From assembly GCA_041396965.1 (NCBI GenBank), contig JAWKXN010000001.1:744001-808000 (forward strand): a stretch of DNA of 64,000 bases. The letters run 5' to 3'. Within the stretch, counting starts at the first letter, position 1. Every line of letters starts with the position of its first letter. Origin of the DNA: Rickettsiales bacterium (GTDB lineage: Bacteria > Pseudomonadota > Alphaproteobacteria > Rickettsiales > SXRF01). The notes beneath the pieces are model-generated. The model was given only the letters and a program-made list of their open reading frames with translations. It was not told the origin of the DNA and did no database searches. The position numbers and the translations under genes are program-made. Below are positions 1-9,026 of the stretch, in pieces.

Positions 1-1674
1 TATGGGGTAGAGGCTGTAAATACTAATGATACTTGCGAAGGGTTCACGCCAGCAGCTAATTTCAGTACAAACTCGGTTTATAAGTATAAAGCAGCAGAAG
101 GTGCTGTGCCGATTACTACACTTGGTTTGCCAAAAGATTTTATATATGACGGCTGGAATAGAAAGGTAGCTTATGCGGTTAATCCTGAGTTTGTTATAAC
201 AAACGCTAAAGGTCGTATCTTATTGAAAAGTAGTGAGTGTGTGGCTAATACTTCAATACGAATAAAAGATGCTAGCGGGGCTTACCGTTCTAATAGCGCT
301 GTTTACGCGCTCATAAGTTATGGTAAGAACGGACACGGCGCGTATCCTAAAACTGGTAGTACCCGATATAATTCTGGCAGTACAAACACTGATGAGCTTG
401 CTAACTGCCACTGCGACTCTTCGGCTGCGGATACGACTTATTATGGTGATTACATACAAAGAAGCAATAATCTCAACGAGGTAACAGCGGCTAATTACTT
501 TGATGATATAGTGCGCTACAAAGAACGCTGGCAACTAACAACCGATGAGGATATGGCTGGTGACGATGGTTACAGGGGGCCTGATCTTGCGGTTGCCTAT
601 GTAAAAACTACGACCGGTACGGTATATACATATAAAAATCAGTGTGGTGCGTTTATAAAACAAGCGGATCTTGAACCGCTGCCAACTAATGAGGTGATGG
701 GAATAGCGTTTACCGCTGGTAATAAACATCTACTTACTTACTCTGCCGCCGGATGTAACCTCTATAAAATAGATAATGACGGAACATTAACAGACTTGCC
801 TAACGCTTTTGATACCGCCTGTACCTATAACTCAACAGCGGTTATGGAGCTTTCCAATAATGGCTATCTTGCTATAAGCAGTGGAACTAGCAGTCCGACA
901 ATTCATTTATGGAAGCAATCAGGCGATAAATTCATCGCTCTTGCTGATCTTACACACACCAACAACATATTAGAGCTTTCATTCTCCCATAATGCTAATT
1001 TACTCGCTATACGCAGTGCCACGAATACCTCTAAGATATATAAACGTAAAGGAGATAGTTTTAGCTCTGCCGCCGCTGATATAACCCAACCCACTGGATT
1101 TACCAGCATCAATCCACCAGCTTCTTTAACATTTTCTCCTGATGGTAATTATTTAAGTATTGCCGGTTGCATTATGTCGGGGGGGTTCTGTGATAATTAT
1201 TTGAAAAGTTGGCGGATTCGTGGTGATAGTACATATGCGTTTATTCCTCTCGCCGATATTTTTTTAGATAAGAGCTCTGGTAGTTTTTTTACGATTTATA
1301 AGCTAAAATTTTCTCCTAACAGTAACTATTTAATATATGATTCATGGAGTTCTAGAACGTATATACGCAAAATTGAGCATGATGATGTGATTACAACAAA
1401 TTTAGTTGGATTCTTAGTTTTTGATTCAGGAGGATCGGATATGAGTTTTTCTTTTTCCAGAAATTCAAACTATATGATTAGTTCAAGGGGTAGAAATACA
1501 GATCTTGTTGGATTAATACCTGCGACACCAGTCATATTTGTAAGAAAAGTTGGCTATGTTAGTCAAATGAATGGATATTTCCAAGCGGATGGAACAGCTG
1601 GCACTATACCTATTAGAATGTTGGATCAGGTATTAGCTGATGCAACTGGTGGACCGGCGGCATTTGCTCATTAA
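1..1674 (+). CDS. Pseudopilin-like protein with C-terminal beta-propeller-like repeats (5' end outside window)
   Basis: The frame is open from the first base, so the true start lies upstream; a GTG at 106 is the first possible start inside the window but is probably internal. The first ~180 residues resemble the complete pilin-like protein at 21478-22323: both have a (Y/F)GVE motif, a VP(I/V)xxLGL stretch, a GHGA motif and an almost identical NCHCDSSA motif followed by (F/Y)DDI(V/T)RY. After that come about six repeats of the form LxFSxDGNYLxI, each ~40-50 residues, typical of WD40-like propeller blades. I infer a minor pseudopilin carrying a propeller head, perhaps for surface binding. The N-terminal prepilin signal cannot be seen. 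The propeller assignment is by repeat pattern only. Confidence 0.6.
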   Translation, partial: YGVEAVNTNDTCEGFTPAANFSTNSVYKYKAAEGAVPITTLGLPKDFIYDGWNRKVAYAVNPEFVITNAKGRILLKSSECVANTSIRIKDASGAYRSNSAVYALISYGKNGHGAYPKTGSTRYNSGSTNTDELANCHCDSSAADTTYYGDYIQRSNNLNEVTAANYFDDIVRYKERWQLTTDEDMAGDDGYRGPDLAVAYVKTTTGTVYTYKNQCGAFIKQADLEPLPTNEVMGIAFTAGNKHLLTYSAAGCNLYKIDNDGTLTDLPNAFDTACTYNSTAVMELSNNGYLAISSGTSSPTIHLWKQSGDKFIALADLTHTNNILELSFSHNANLLAIRSATNTSKIYKRKGDSFSSAAADITQPTGFTSINPPASLTFSPDGNYLSIAGCIMSGGFCDNYLKSWRIRGDSTYAFIPLADIFLDKSSGSFFTIYKLKFSPNSNYLIYDSWSSRTYIRKIEHDDVITTNLVGFLVFDSGGSDMSFSFSRNSNYMISSRGRNTDLVGLIPATPVIFVRKVGYVSQMNGYFQADGTAGTIPIRMLDQVLADATGGPAAFAH

Positions 1675-1792
1675 TAGAGTTTCTAATTCTCCTTTGTAAA
1701 ATCTTTTGATCTGCACGCTTATCTTGTCGTAGTGCGCGAGCGAATGAGGCATATCTCATCTATTTATACAATTATCCAGCTTTCCAATTCCT

Positions 1793-1815
1793 CAAAAAAG
1801 GCAATTCGTTGCCTA
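1793..1815 (-). terminator. Rho-independent terminator overlapping the RND pump stop codon
   Basis: Read on the minus strand, AGGCAA and TTGCCT form a 6-bp stem with a CGAA loop, followed by six T. The stem starts inside the TAG stop codon of the pump gene. Confidence 0.65.
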
Positions 1816-4800
1816 ATTGCTCCCGTCAGGATGTTCATGAGAGTGAATTGGACAATCACTAGCTGACTCTAACTTTTTGCCGCTTAGGTGGCGTAAACCA
1901 ACATAAAATACTGGTGTTAGGAATAGACCGAAAAATGTAACTCCGAGCATACCGGAAAATACGGCGATGCCCATAGCGTTACGCATTTCCGCGCCCGCAC
2001 CACTGGCAAGAACCAGAGGAACCACACCCATGATAAAAGCGAATGAGGTCATAAGAATAGGGCGCAACCTGAGCCTTGCCGCTTCCACAGCCGCCTCAAA
2101 TGGTGTGCTTCCATTAAGTTCAAGCTCCCTTGCGAATTCCACTATCAAAATAGCGTTTTTACAGGCTAGTCCCACCAGTACTATAAGCCCAATTTGAGTG
2201 AATATATTATTGTCGCTATTAGCCATCCATACACCAAAAATAGCGCATAATAATGACATCGGAACTATTAATATTACCGCCAGTGGTAACACCAAGCTTT
2301 CATATTGAGCGGCCAACACCAAAAACACTAATAATACACAAAGAGGAAAGACAAATATTGCCGTATTACCAGCCAGAATCTGTTGATAGCTTAACTCAGT
2401 CCATTCATAACTCATGCCTTTTGGCAGAGTGTTTTTTACAATTCGCTCCATAACTTCTTGCGCTTGTCCGCTAGAAAATCCTAGAGCAGGGCTACTGCTT
2501 ATATCTGCAGAGCGGTATGAGTTATAGCGAGTACTTCTTTCTGGTCCGTAACCATGAGTTACTGATATTATGCTACCAAGTGGTACCATTTTTCCTTCAA
2601 TATTACGTACTTTTATCTTGGTAATATCTTCTGCACGCGCTCTAAATTTTGCGTCAGCTTGCACAATAACCCGATAAGTGCGCCCAAATTTGTTGAAATC
2701 ATTTACATATAACGAGCCAAGATATATTTGCATCGCACTAAATATATCAGTTATCGCCACGCCAAGCTGTTTTGCCTTTGTCCTATCTATATCAACATAA
2801 AGCTGGGGAACATTTATCTGATAGCTACTATAGGTTTGCATCGGGTTAAGCTGAGGAGATTGATAAGCTTGTCCAAGAATAGCGTTTTTAACGGAATCAA
2901 TAGTCTCTATCCCAAGATCAATCCGGTCTTGTATCTGTAGCTTAAAGCCTCCAGACGTGCCAAGTCCACGAACAGGAGGAGGTTGTAGAACCATGATAAA
3001 TGCGTCTTTAATCGCACCAAACTGCATACTTAGATTATTCTTTATCGCTTCGGCGGAAAGTTCCGGCGTGCTTCTTTCCTCAAAAGATTTGAGCGGTAGG
3101 AATACTATACCAGCGCTTGAACTGGCGGTAAAACCATAAAATGAAAGACCTGGAAAAGCCACAGCGTTTGCCACACCTTCATTTTTTATAGCTATTTCCG
3201 ACATCTGACTAATAACTTCTTTAGTACGACTAAGTGATGCTCCTTCAGGAAGTATAACTGCTCCGATCAGATATTGTTTATCTTGCATCGGAATATAGCC
3301 GGTTGGAACTTTATAAAAACCAAAAGCGGTAAGTATCAATAAAAGTATATAGAAAGAAAAAGCCTTTTTCTTGTGCCCAAGAATTCCGCTGATGCTGTTT
3401 GAGTATTTATCAGAGCCAGACTTAAATATTTTATTAAATCCATTAAAAAACCAGCCAAAGTATTTGTCCATGAATCTGGTAAGAGCATCTTTAGGAGCAT
3501 CATGACCTTTAAGGAGAATCGCTGCTATAGCTGGTGAGAGAGTAAGAGAATTTATTGCCGATATAACAGTTGATATAGCTATGGTGATCGCGAATTGCTG
3601 GTAGAATTTACCAGTCAGACCACTGATAAAAGCTATTGGCACGAATACCGCGACTAAGGTAAGGGCGATGGCGACAATAGGACCACTTACCTCACGCATT
3701 GCCTGATAAGTAGCTTCTTTTGGTGACAATCCCTCACTTATATTTCGTTCAACATTTTCCACCACGACTATAGCGTCATCAACCACGATACCTATGGCAA
3801 GTACCAATCCGAATAGAGATAACGCGTTTATGGAAAAACCAATAAGCAATAGGAATCCAAAAGTACCAATAATAGAAACCGGAACCGCAAGAAGTGGTAT
3901 TATAGACGCACGCCAAGTTTGTAGGAACACAATAACGACAAGTACAACGAGCGCTATAGCTTCCAGTAATGTATGTATTACCGCTTTAATAGAACCGCGC
4001 ACGAATATTGTTGGATCGTAAACAATAGTATAATCAACACCTTCAGGAAAAGTTTCTTTTAGCTCTTCCATCGTTTTTCTTACATTATCGGAAATCTCTA
4101 AAGCGTTTGAGTCAGGGGCTTGAAATATACCAAGAGCGACTGCCGGTTTTTTATCAAGATAAGATTCTATATTGTATTGTGAAGCACCAAGCTCGGTTTG
4201 CGCTACGTCTTTAAGTCTGGTTATTCTACCTTCCGTATCAGTTTTGATAATTATATTATCAAACTCTTCTTTAGTTTTAAGTCTGCCTTGCGCGTTTATA
4301 CTAAGCTGCAAGTCAACATTATCCTCTATAGGGGAAGCTCCCACGATACCAGCGGCAACCTGTACATTTTGCTCTCTTATAGCGTTCACTACATCTTGCG
4401 CGTTCATGTTAAGCGCTGCTATTTTGTCAGGATCTAACCAAATACGCATGGCATAGTCGCTACCACCAAAAATTCTTACCTGACCAACACCATTAATTCT
4501 TTGTATGTTATCTTTTATGTTAAGAGTAGCGTAGTTACTCAAATACAGAGTGTCGTATCTGTTATCAGGTGATAATATATGTACCACCATAGTAAGGTCC
4601 GACGAGCTTTTTACAGTATTCACCCCGAACTGGCGGACAATATCAGGGAGTCTGGGAAGAGCCTGATTTACTCTATTTTGAACAAGTTGTTGCGCTTTAT
4701 CTGGATCAGTCCCAATCTTGAAAGTAATGGTGATTGACATCTGTCCGTCAGAAGTCGCTTGCGAGGACATATACAGCATGTCTTCAACCCCGTTTATTTG

Positions 4801-5007
4801 TTCTTCAAGAGGGGCGGCGACTGTATCGGCTATCACCTTTGGATTCGCTCCTGGATACTGGGCGCTTACTACGATAGACGGTGGAGTAACATCTGGATAT
4901 TCTGAGATAGGTAACTTCCACAATGATAAGAATCCAGCGATAAATATCAATATGGAAAGTACAGACGCGAATATAGGACGATCAATAAAAAATTTTGAGA
5001 TATTCAT
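1813..5007 (-). CDS. RND multidrug efflux pump, inner-membrane transporter (AcrB/MexF-like HAE1 family)
   Basis: A 1064-residue protein of normal length for the hydrophobe/amphiphile efflux family. It starts with the classic MNISKFFIDRPIFASVLSI segment and has two large periplasmic loops and twelve predicted membrane segments. The proton-relay aspartates are visible in GIVVDDAIVVVEN, and the relay lysine in GLACKNAILIVEFA. It would work as a trimer exporting drugs or amphiphiles using the proton gradient, with the adaptor encoded just upstream (9 bases between genes) and an outer-membrane channel that is not in this window. No regulator lies beside it. The exact substrate cannot be told; the sequence reads closer to MexF/OqxB types than to AcrB, but this is an impression. 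Confidence 0.93.
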   Translation of the reverse strand: MNISKFFIDRPIFASVLSILIFIAGFLSLWKLPISEYPDVTPPSIVVSAQYPGANPKVIADTVAAPLEEQINGVEDMLYMSSQATSDGQMSITITFKIGTDPDKAQQLVQNRVNQALPRLPDIVRQFGVNTVKSSSDLTMVVHILSPDNRYDTLYLSNYATLNIKDNIQRINGVGQVRIFGGSDYAMRIWLDPDKIAALNMNAQDVVNAIREQNVQVAAGIVGASPIEDNVDLQLSINAQGRLKTKEEFDNIIIKTDTEGRITRLKDVAQTELGASQYNIESYLDKKPAVALGIFQAPDSNALEISDNVRKTMEELKETFPEGVDYTIVYDPTIFVRGSIKAVIHTLLEAIALVVLVVIVFLQTWRASIIPLLAVPVSIIGTFGFLLLIGFSINALSLFGLVLAIGIVVDDAIVVVENVERNISEGLSPKEATYQAMREVSGPIVAIALTLVAVFVPIAFISGLTGKFYQQFAITIAISTVISAINSLTLSPAIAAILLKGHDAPKDALTRFMDKYFGWFFNGFNKIFKSGSDKYSNSISGILGHKKKAFSFYILLLILTAFGFYKVPTGYIPMQDKQYLIGAVILPEGASLSRTKEVISQMSEIAIKNEGVANAVAFPGLSFYGFTASSSAGIVFLPLKSFEERSTPELSAEAIKNNLSMQFGAIKDAFIMVLQPPPVRGLGTSGGFKLQIQDRIDLGIETIDSVKNAILGQAYQSPQLNPMQTYSSYQINVPQLYVDIDRTKAKQLGVAITDIFSAMQIYLGSLYVNDFNKFGRTYRVIVQADAKFRARAEDITKIKVRNIEGKMVPLGSIISVTHGYGPERSTRYNSYRSADISSSPALGFSSGQAQEVMERIVKNTLPKGMSYEWTELSYQQILAGNTAIFVFPLCVLLVFLVLAAQYESLVLPLAVILIVPMSLLCAIFGVWMANSDNNIFTQIGLIVLVGLACKNAILIVEFARELELNGSTPFEAAVEAARLRLRPILMTSFAFIMGVVPLVLASGAGAEMRNAMGIAVFSGMLGVTFFGLFLTPVFYVGLRHLSGKKLESASDCPIHSHEHPDGSN

Positions 5008-5016
5008 AAATAGAGC

Positions 5017-6171
5017 CTAGTCTTTCGAAGCCGTCTTATCTTTGGTATCTCCTTTGCTGTCCGGTTTACCACCACCCATATTAACCACTGTTGGTTGTAC
5101 CGGCTGCTCTGGCATTCTGATGCGCTGTATACCACTTACGACTATTTTCTCACCTTGCTTTAGTCCTTTTGAAATTATTCTTAAGTCATCAACCATACTA
5201 CCCAAAGTAACATAGCGTTTGTGAGCCTTATTATCATCAGATATTACATAAACAAATTTTTTGTCCTGATCGGTACCTATCGCTCTATCGCTTATCAGCA
5301 GTAAATCACGTTTCTTGGCTTCACCAACTTTTACTCTCGCAAACATTCCCGGCACTAGCTTGCCGTCACTATTATCAAAAATAGCCCGTACCCTGACCGT
5401 TCCTGATACTACGTCTATCTTATTATCAAAAGAAGCTATACGCCCTTTTATTTTTATATTACCAATCTCTAGCAATACTGGTATTTGCGCCGCTGCTTCG
5501 TTAGCTGTAGCTCCCAACTCCACATAATCAATGAAGTTTTTTTCGTCCATATCAAATTCAGCGTAAATAGGAGAATATGAGGCGATGGTAGCAAGCAACG
5601 AAGGATTAGGAGTTGAGTTTACTATATTGCCTTCGGTAATTTCCGCTCTACTTATCCGACCGGATACGGGAGCGGTTATTTTACTATATTCAAGATCAAG
5701 ACGGGCACGGATAACAGCTGCTTCAGATGTAAGAAAGCTATTTTTCCGTTGGTCATAATTGCTTTTCGATATATCTTTGCTTTTTAGTAAAGATTGCGCG
5801 CGTGCAAGCTCTGCTTTAGCTAAAGAAAACGCTGCCTCAGCGGATTTAAGATTAGCCTCAAAAGGGCGGGGGTCTATGGTAAATAACAGGTCGCCTTCTT
5901 TTACATCACTACCATCCTTAAAATGGACGGATTCTATCTCCCCAGACACTTGCGGGCGTATCTCAACATAATCAACTGACGCCAGCTTTCCTGAAAACTC
6001 ATTCCATGGTCTTAGGTTGCGTTTTATAACACTGGCGACATCAACGGGAGTAGGTCCCATATTCTGTCCAGCCATCATATCGCCACCACTGGCGAAAAAA
6101 CGACTATAAGCATAGTAGGAAGCTATAATAACAAATACTGCTATAACTATTTTTATTAAGGGACGGGACAT
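5017..6171 (-). CDS. RND efflux periplasmic adaptor (membrane fusion protein)
   Basis: A 384-residue adaptor. It has an N-terminal membrane anchor (about residues 6-25) and no lipobox cysteine, so it is likely held by the uncleaved segment. Then come the barrel-sandwich half-motif VEIRPQVSGEIESVHFKDG, an alpha-helical hairpin rich in Ala, Lys and Ser (about 105-160), the second half-motif ITAPVSGRISRAEITEG, and a beta-barrel domain. It bridges the RND transporter and an outer-membrane channel. It is the first gene of a two-gene operon with the pump. The C-terminal ~30 residues are Gly/Lys/Asp-rich and look disordered. Confidence 0.92.
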   Translation of the reverse strand: MSRPLIKIVIAVFVIIASYYAYSRFFASGGDMMAGQNMGPTPVDVASVIKRNLRPWNEFSGKLASVDYVEIRPQVSGEIESVHFKDGSDVKEGDLLFTIDPRPFEANLKSAEAAFSLAKAELARAQSLLKSKDISKSNYDQRKNSFLTSEAAVIRARLDLEYSKITAPVSGRISRAEITEGNIVNSTPNPSLLATIASYSPIYAEFDMDEKNFIDYVELGATANEAAAQIPVLLEIGNIKIKGRIASFDNKIDVVSGTVRVRAIFDNSDGKLVPGMFARVKVGEAKKRDLLLISDRAIGTDQDKKFVYVISDDNKAHKRYVTLGSMVDDLRIISKGLKQGEKIVVSGIQRIRMPEQPVQPTVVNMGGGKPDSKGDTKDKTASKD

Positions 6172-6322
6172 GATATTACAGGCAATATATTTTTTATGAC
6201 ATGATGTTTATATAGTATTGAGAGTAACTCGTCATCTATAAAAAACGATTGTTATATATAAAAAACTAGTTGTTTAATAGATTGAAAATAAAGTGAAATA
6301 ACTATAATTTATTTACAAATTA

Positions 6323-6397
6323 TGGTGGCTCGGGGGTGATTTGAACACCCGACCAAGGGATTATGATTCCCCTGCTCTACCCCTGAGCTACCGAGCC
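6323..6397 (-). tRNA. tRNA-Met (anticodon CAT), elongator type
   Basis: The minus strand folds into a full cloverleaf. The acceptor is GGCTCGG paired with CCGAGCC, the D arm is GCTC/GAGC, and the anticodon arm is GGGGA-ATCATAA-TCCCT with CAT at 34-36. The T arm is GGGTG-TTCAAAT-CACCC, with discriminator A and an encoded CCA. Position 1 pairs with 72 (G-C), which argues against the initiator. A CAT anticodon could also belong to a lysidine-modified tRNA-Ile2, but the loop matches alphaproteobacterial elongator Met. The tRNA stands alone, with about 150 bases of AT-rich sequence on each side up to the adaptor gene and aguB in which I see nothing else. Confidence 0.93.
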
Positions 6398-6570
6398 ACA
6401 ATCAAAAACAGACTATTCTAACAATAAAGTAAGAAGATAGCAATTAAGTGCTACCGAGCAAAAAATCAAGCAAAAATTACGATTATGCTTTTATTAATTG
6501 TGTATAACCGCTAATTAATATAGTCAATTTTTAACCATATACAAATTATGTATAGTTTTTTGAGGTTTTT

Positions 6571-7455
6571 ATGAATAAATCATTTAAGGTTTCTCTTATT
6601 CAGATGCGGTGCTCTTCTGACATTGATAAAAGCATGGATAAGGCGGAGCAAATGCTTAGACAGGCGGCGAGCGATGGAGCAAAGATTGCTTGCCTACCTG
6701 AGTTGTTTCTAAGTGATTATTTCTGTCAAAAATTAGATATAAGTAAATTTGACATAGCAGAGCCCATACCAGGTAAGACTAGTGAACGTCTTGGCAAGAT
6801 CGCCAGAGAAACGAAAATGGTCATTGTTGGCTCTATTTTTGAGAAGGCGGCAGCCGGATTATATTATAATAGCGCTACGATAACAGATATTAATGGCAAA
6901 CTGGCAGGAAAATACCGTAAATCACATATTCCGCACGATCCGCTGTTTGAAGAAAAATATTATTTTGCTCAGGGTGACACGGGTTTTAAGGCGCATGATA
7001 CGGCATTATGTAGGGTAGGAACCTTAATCTGCTGGGATCAATGGTATCCAGAAGGGGCTAGGCTTACCGCTATGCAGGGAGCTGAGATATTATTTTACCC
7101 AACCGCCATTGGTTGGCATCCGGCGGAGAAAGAGGAATTTGGGAAATCACAGATTGAGGCATGGGAGACCATCCAACGTAGTCACGCTATAGCTAATGGC
7201 GTATTTGTCGCTTCGGTAAATCGTGTTGGTCATGAGGTAACTGTTGGTGATGGGCTTGAGTTTTTTGGACATTCCTTTATAGCCGATCCTTTTGGTAGGA
7301 TTTTGGCTATGGGTAGTAATGATAAGGAAGAGATAGTGAGCGCGGATATAGATCTATCACTTATAGAGCAAACTCGTCGCAATTGGCCATTCTTTCGTGA
7401 CCGGAGAATAGACCTTTATGGCGGAATTACCTCACGTTGGTTGAAAAATGGTTAA
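6571..7455 (+). CDS. aguB: N-carbamoylputrescine amidase
   Basis: A 294-residue carbon-nitrogen hydrolase. It hydrolyses N-carbamoylputrescine to putrescine, CO2 and ammonia, the last step of the agmatine route to polyamines. The nitrilase triad is present: Glu44 in CLPELF, Lys117 in GKYRKSHIP and Cys154 in TLICWDQWYPE. The IPHDPLFEEKYYF and SHAIANGVFVASVNRVG stretches are typical of the AguB subfamily. The start is supported by a GAGG ribosome site eight bases upstream. The usual partner, agmatine deiminase (aguA), is not adjacent; an ornithine decarboxylase gene at 29821 gives a second possible putrescine source. A hairpin repeat follows the gene. Confidence 0.9.
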   Translation: MNKSFKVSLIQMRCSSDIDKSMDKAEQMLRQAASDGAKIACLPELFLSDYFCQKLDISKFDIAEPIPGKTSERLGKIARETKMVIVGSIFEKAAAGLYYNSATITDINGKLAGKYRKSHIPHDPLFEEKYYFAQGDTGFKAHDTALCRVGTLICWDQWYPEGARLTAMQGAEILFYPTAIGWHPAEKEEFGKSQIEAWETIQRSHAIANGVFVASVNRVGHEVTVGDGLEFFGHSFIADPFGRILAMGSNDKEEIVSADIDLSLIEQTRRNWPFFRDRRIDLYGGITSRWLKNG

Positions 7456-7473
7456 GGGTTTTTGCCGTAGAGT

Positions 7474-7554
7474 AAGCGATAAGCATGACCAGTAGGTCAT
7501 GTCAGCCGTGAGCATGCTCCATGTGAAAATCAGTAGGTTTTCACGGGGGCAAAA
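7474..7554 (+). repeat. Dispersed two-hairpin repeat, copy A
   Basis: Hairpin 1 is CATGACC-AGTA-GGTCATG (7484-7501). Hairpin 2 is GTGAAAATC-AGTA-GGTTTTCAC (7523-7544), with one T-G wobble. The linker and the G-rich tail resemble copies D, G and H. It lies just after aguB. Confidence 0.7.
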
Positions 7555-7614
7555 CAATTTTATTTTTATGGATAAAAATAAAATTAAACAGTTATAACTA
7601 TAGAATTTTATTTT

Positions 7615-8574
7615 ATGAGTAAAAAACTAAAAATAATTCTAGCTCGTCCTCGCGGTTTTTGCGCTGGGGTGGATCGAGCTATTGAGATAGTAGAAAGAGC
7701 ATTAAAACTATATGGCGCTCCGGTATATGTGCGTCATGAAATAGTGCATAACCGCTGGGTGGTTGAGGATTTAAGAAGTAAAGGCGTGGTATTTGTAGAC
7801 AAGGTAAGCGAGATACCAGATGGTGGCATTACGGTATTTTCCGCTCACGGTATTTCAGAGAGAGTAGAAAATTCAGCTATTTTAAGAGAGCTTCCGGTGA
7901 TAGACGCTACCTGCCCGCTGGTTACGAAGGTACATAAAGAAGCTCAACGTTATGAAAATGAGGGTAGACAAATTATACTTATCGGACATGCCGGACATCC
8001 AGAAGTGGAGGGGACAAGCGGCAGAGTTCGTGGTGGCGTGCTTTTAGTACAGAATGTTGAGGATGTTAGAACTCTTGACGCGAAGAACCCTGAAAAACTC
8101 GCTTATGTTACTCAAACTACTCTTAGCGTTGATGATACTAAGGATATTATAGACGCTCTTAAACAGCGTTTTCCAAATATATCTGGTCCAGAACTGCGCG
8201 ATATATGTTATGCTACCCAGAACCGTCAAAACGCAGTGAGGGAACTGGCTGGACAAGTAGATATGGTGTTGGTAGTTGGCTCGGCGAATAGTTCAAACTC
8301 TAATCGTTTGCGGGATTTAGCTGAGGAGATTGGCAAGAAAGCTTACCTTATTGATGACGCTAAAGATATAAATCCTGATTGGTTTTTACAGATAGATTCA
8401 GTTGGTATAACCGCTGGAGCTTCCGCTCCCGAGCATTTAGTAACAGGTGTAGTGGAAGCCATTTCAAAAATAAGACCATCTAAGGTTGGTGATCTATTGG
8501 GGATTACTGAAAACACCCGTTTCAAGTTGCCACCTGAAGTTACCGGAGAAGTAATGGTTAGGCGTAAGGCTTAG
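7615..8574 (+). CDS. ispH: 4-hydroxy-3-methylbut-2-enyl diphosphate reductase
   Basis: A 319-residue IspH/LytB, the last enzyme of the MEP isoprenoid pathway. It reduces HMBPP to IPP and DMAPP with an Fe-S cluster. The three cluster cysteines are visible at about 16 (PRGFCAGVDRA), 100 (DATCPLV) and 198 (DICYATQNRQ), with the conserved histidine motifs HEIVHN, SAHG and GHAGHPEV. Length and order are normal. In many alphaproteobacteria ispH sits next to thrB and rnhA; here those two are 40 kb away. There is no good ribosome site before the ATG. Confidence 0.96.
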   Translation: MSKKLKIILARPRGFCAGVDRAIEIVERALKLYGAPVYVRHEIVHNRWVVEDLRSKGVVFVDKVSEIPDGGITVFSAHGISERVENSAILRELPVIDATCPLVTKVHKEAQRYENEGRQIILIGHAGHPEVEGTSGRVRGGVLLVQNVEDVRTLDAKNPEKLAYVTQTTLSVDDTKDIIDALKQRFPNISGPELRDICYATQNRQNAVRELAGQVDMVLVVGSANSSNSNRLRDLAEEIGKKAYLIDDAKDINPDWFLQIDSVGITAGASAPEHLVTGVVEAISKIRPSKVGDLLGITENTRFKLPPEVTGEVMVRRKA

Positions 8575-8640
8575 TGTAGGCATTAGGGAACAAGAAGTGC
8601 GACCAGTAGAAAACCACCCTATGCACTATGTCAATCGCAT
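8571..8640 (+). repeat. Dispersed repeat, degenerate copy B
   Basis: It begins with the shared GGNATTAGGGAACAAGAAG opening and a GACCAGTAG half of hairpin 1, but the right arm is lost. It directly follows the ispH stop codon. Confidence 0.45.
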
Positions 8641-8810
8641 TTGGATACAATGTCACCCCGCACGTGGTTAGCGGGGTCTGGTGGGTTGCAGAGCAATCCA
8701 GTAAAAAGCTCTGCTTTTCACAACTGGGTGCCGTCATAAAGACGGCATGACAGTGTCACGTTCAGTGTCTGATACCCCCAAAATGCAATCGCCATGTCGT
8801 TAGGCTATGG
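8641..8810 (+). repeat. Cluster of three GC-rich hairpins downstream of ispH
   Basis: Three 7-bp perfect inverted repeats lie in a row: ACCCCGC/GCGGGGT (8655-8677), GCAGAGC/GCTCTGC (8688-8714) and TGCCGTC/GACGGCA (8729-8747). No open frame or T-tract accompanies them. They resemble palindromic intergenic filler and differ from the AGNA-loop family. Confidence 0.5.
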
Positions 8811-8814
8811 GGAA

Positions 8815-8880
8815 TAGTGTTTAGGAAACAAGAAACTGCCTCATGAGATTTTCAGCAGAAATCTCGGAGGTGAATATAGA
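8815..8880 (+). repeat. Dispersed repeat, copy C (one hairpin)
   Basis: It has the shared opening TTAGGAAACAAGAA. A single hairpin of GAGATTT and AAATCTC (8845-8865) surrounds a CAGCAG core. It ends in CGGAGGTGAATATA, like the other copies. Confidence 0.6.
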
Positions 8881-8883
8881 AAA

Positions 8884-8922
8884 TACCCCTCACCCTAACC
8901 CTCTCCCAGAGGGAGAGGGGAT
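8884..8922. repeat. CCCTCTCCC palindromic intergenic element
   Basis: A perfect 9-bp inverted repeat CCCTCTCCC-AGA-GGGAGAGGG (8899-8919) is preceded by CCCCTCACCCTAA. Very similar sequences are scattered between genes in many proteobacteria. It splits repeat copies C and D. Confidence 0.6.
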
Positions 8923-8930
8923 ATTCGTAA

Positions 8931-9025
8931 AGATGAGGAACAAGAAACTCGGTCAGTAGACCGAGTGAGCCTTCAGCAATGCCTTATGGTATTTCCAGTA
9001 GGAAATACCGGAGGCGAATATAAAA
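8931..9025 (+). repeat. Dispersed two-hairpin repeat, copy D (best preserved)
   Basis: Hairpin 1 is ACTCGGTC-AGTA-GACCGAGT (8947-8966), 8 perfect pairs. Hairpin 2 is GGTATTTCC-AGTA-GGAAATACC (8988-9009), 9 perfect pairs. The tail GGAGGCGAATATAAA follows. Stem sequences differ from those of copies A, F, G and H, but pairing is intact. Confidence 0.75.
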
Positions 9026-9026
9026 A

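Noticed and set aside
6323..6397. Initiator tRNA-fMet
   Set aside because: The first acceptor pair is a normal G-C, and the anticodon stem lacks the three G-C pairs next to the loop.
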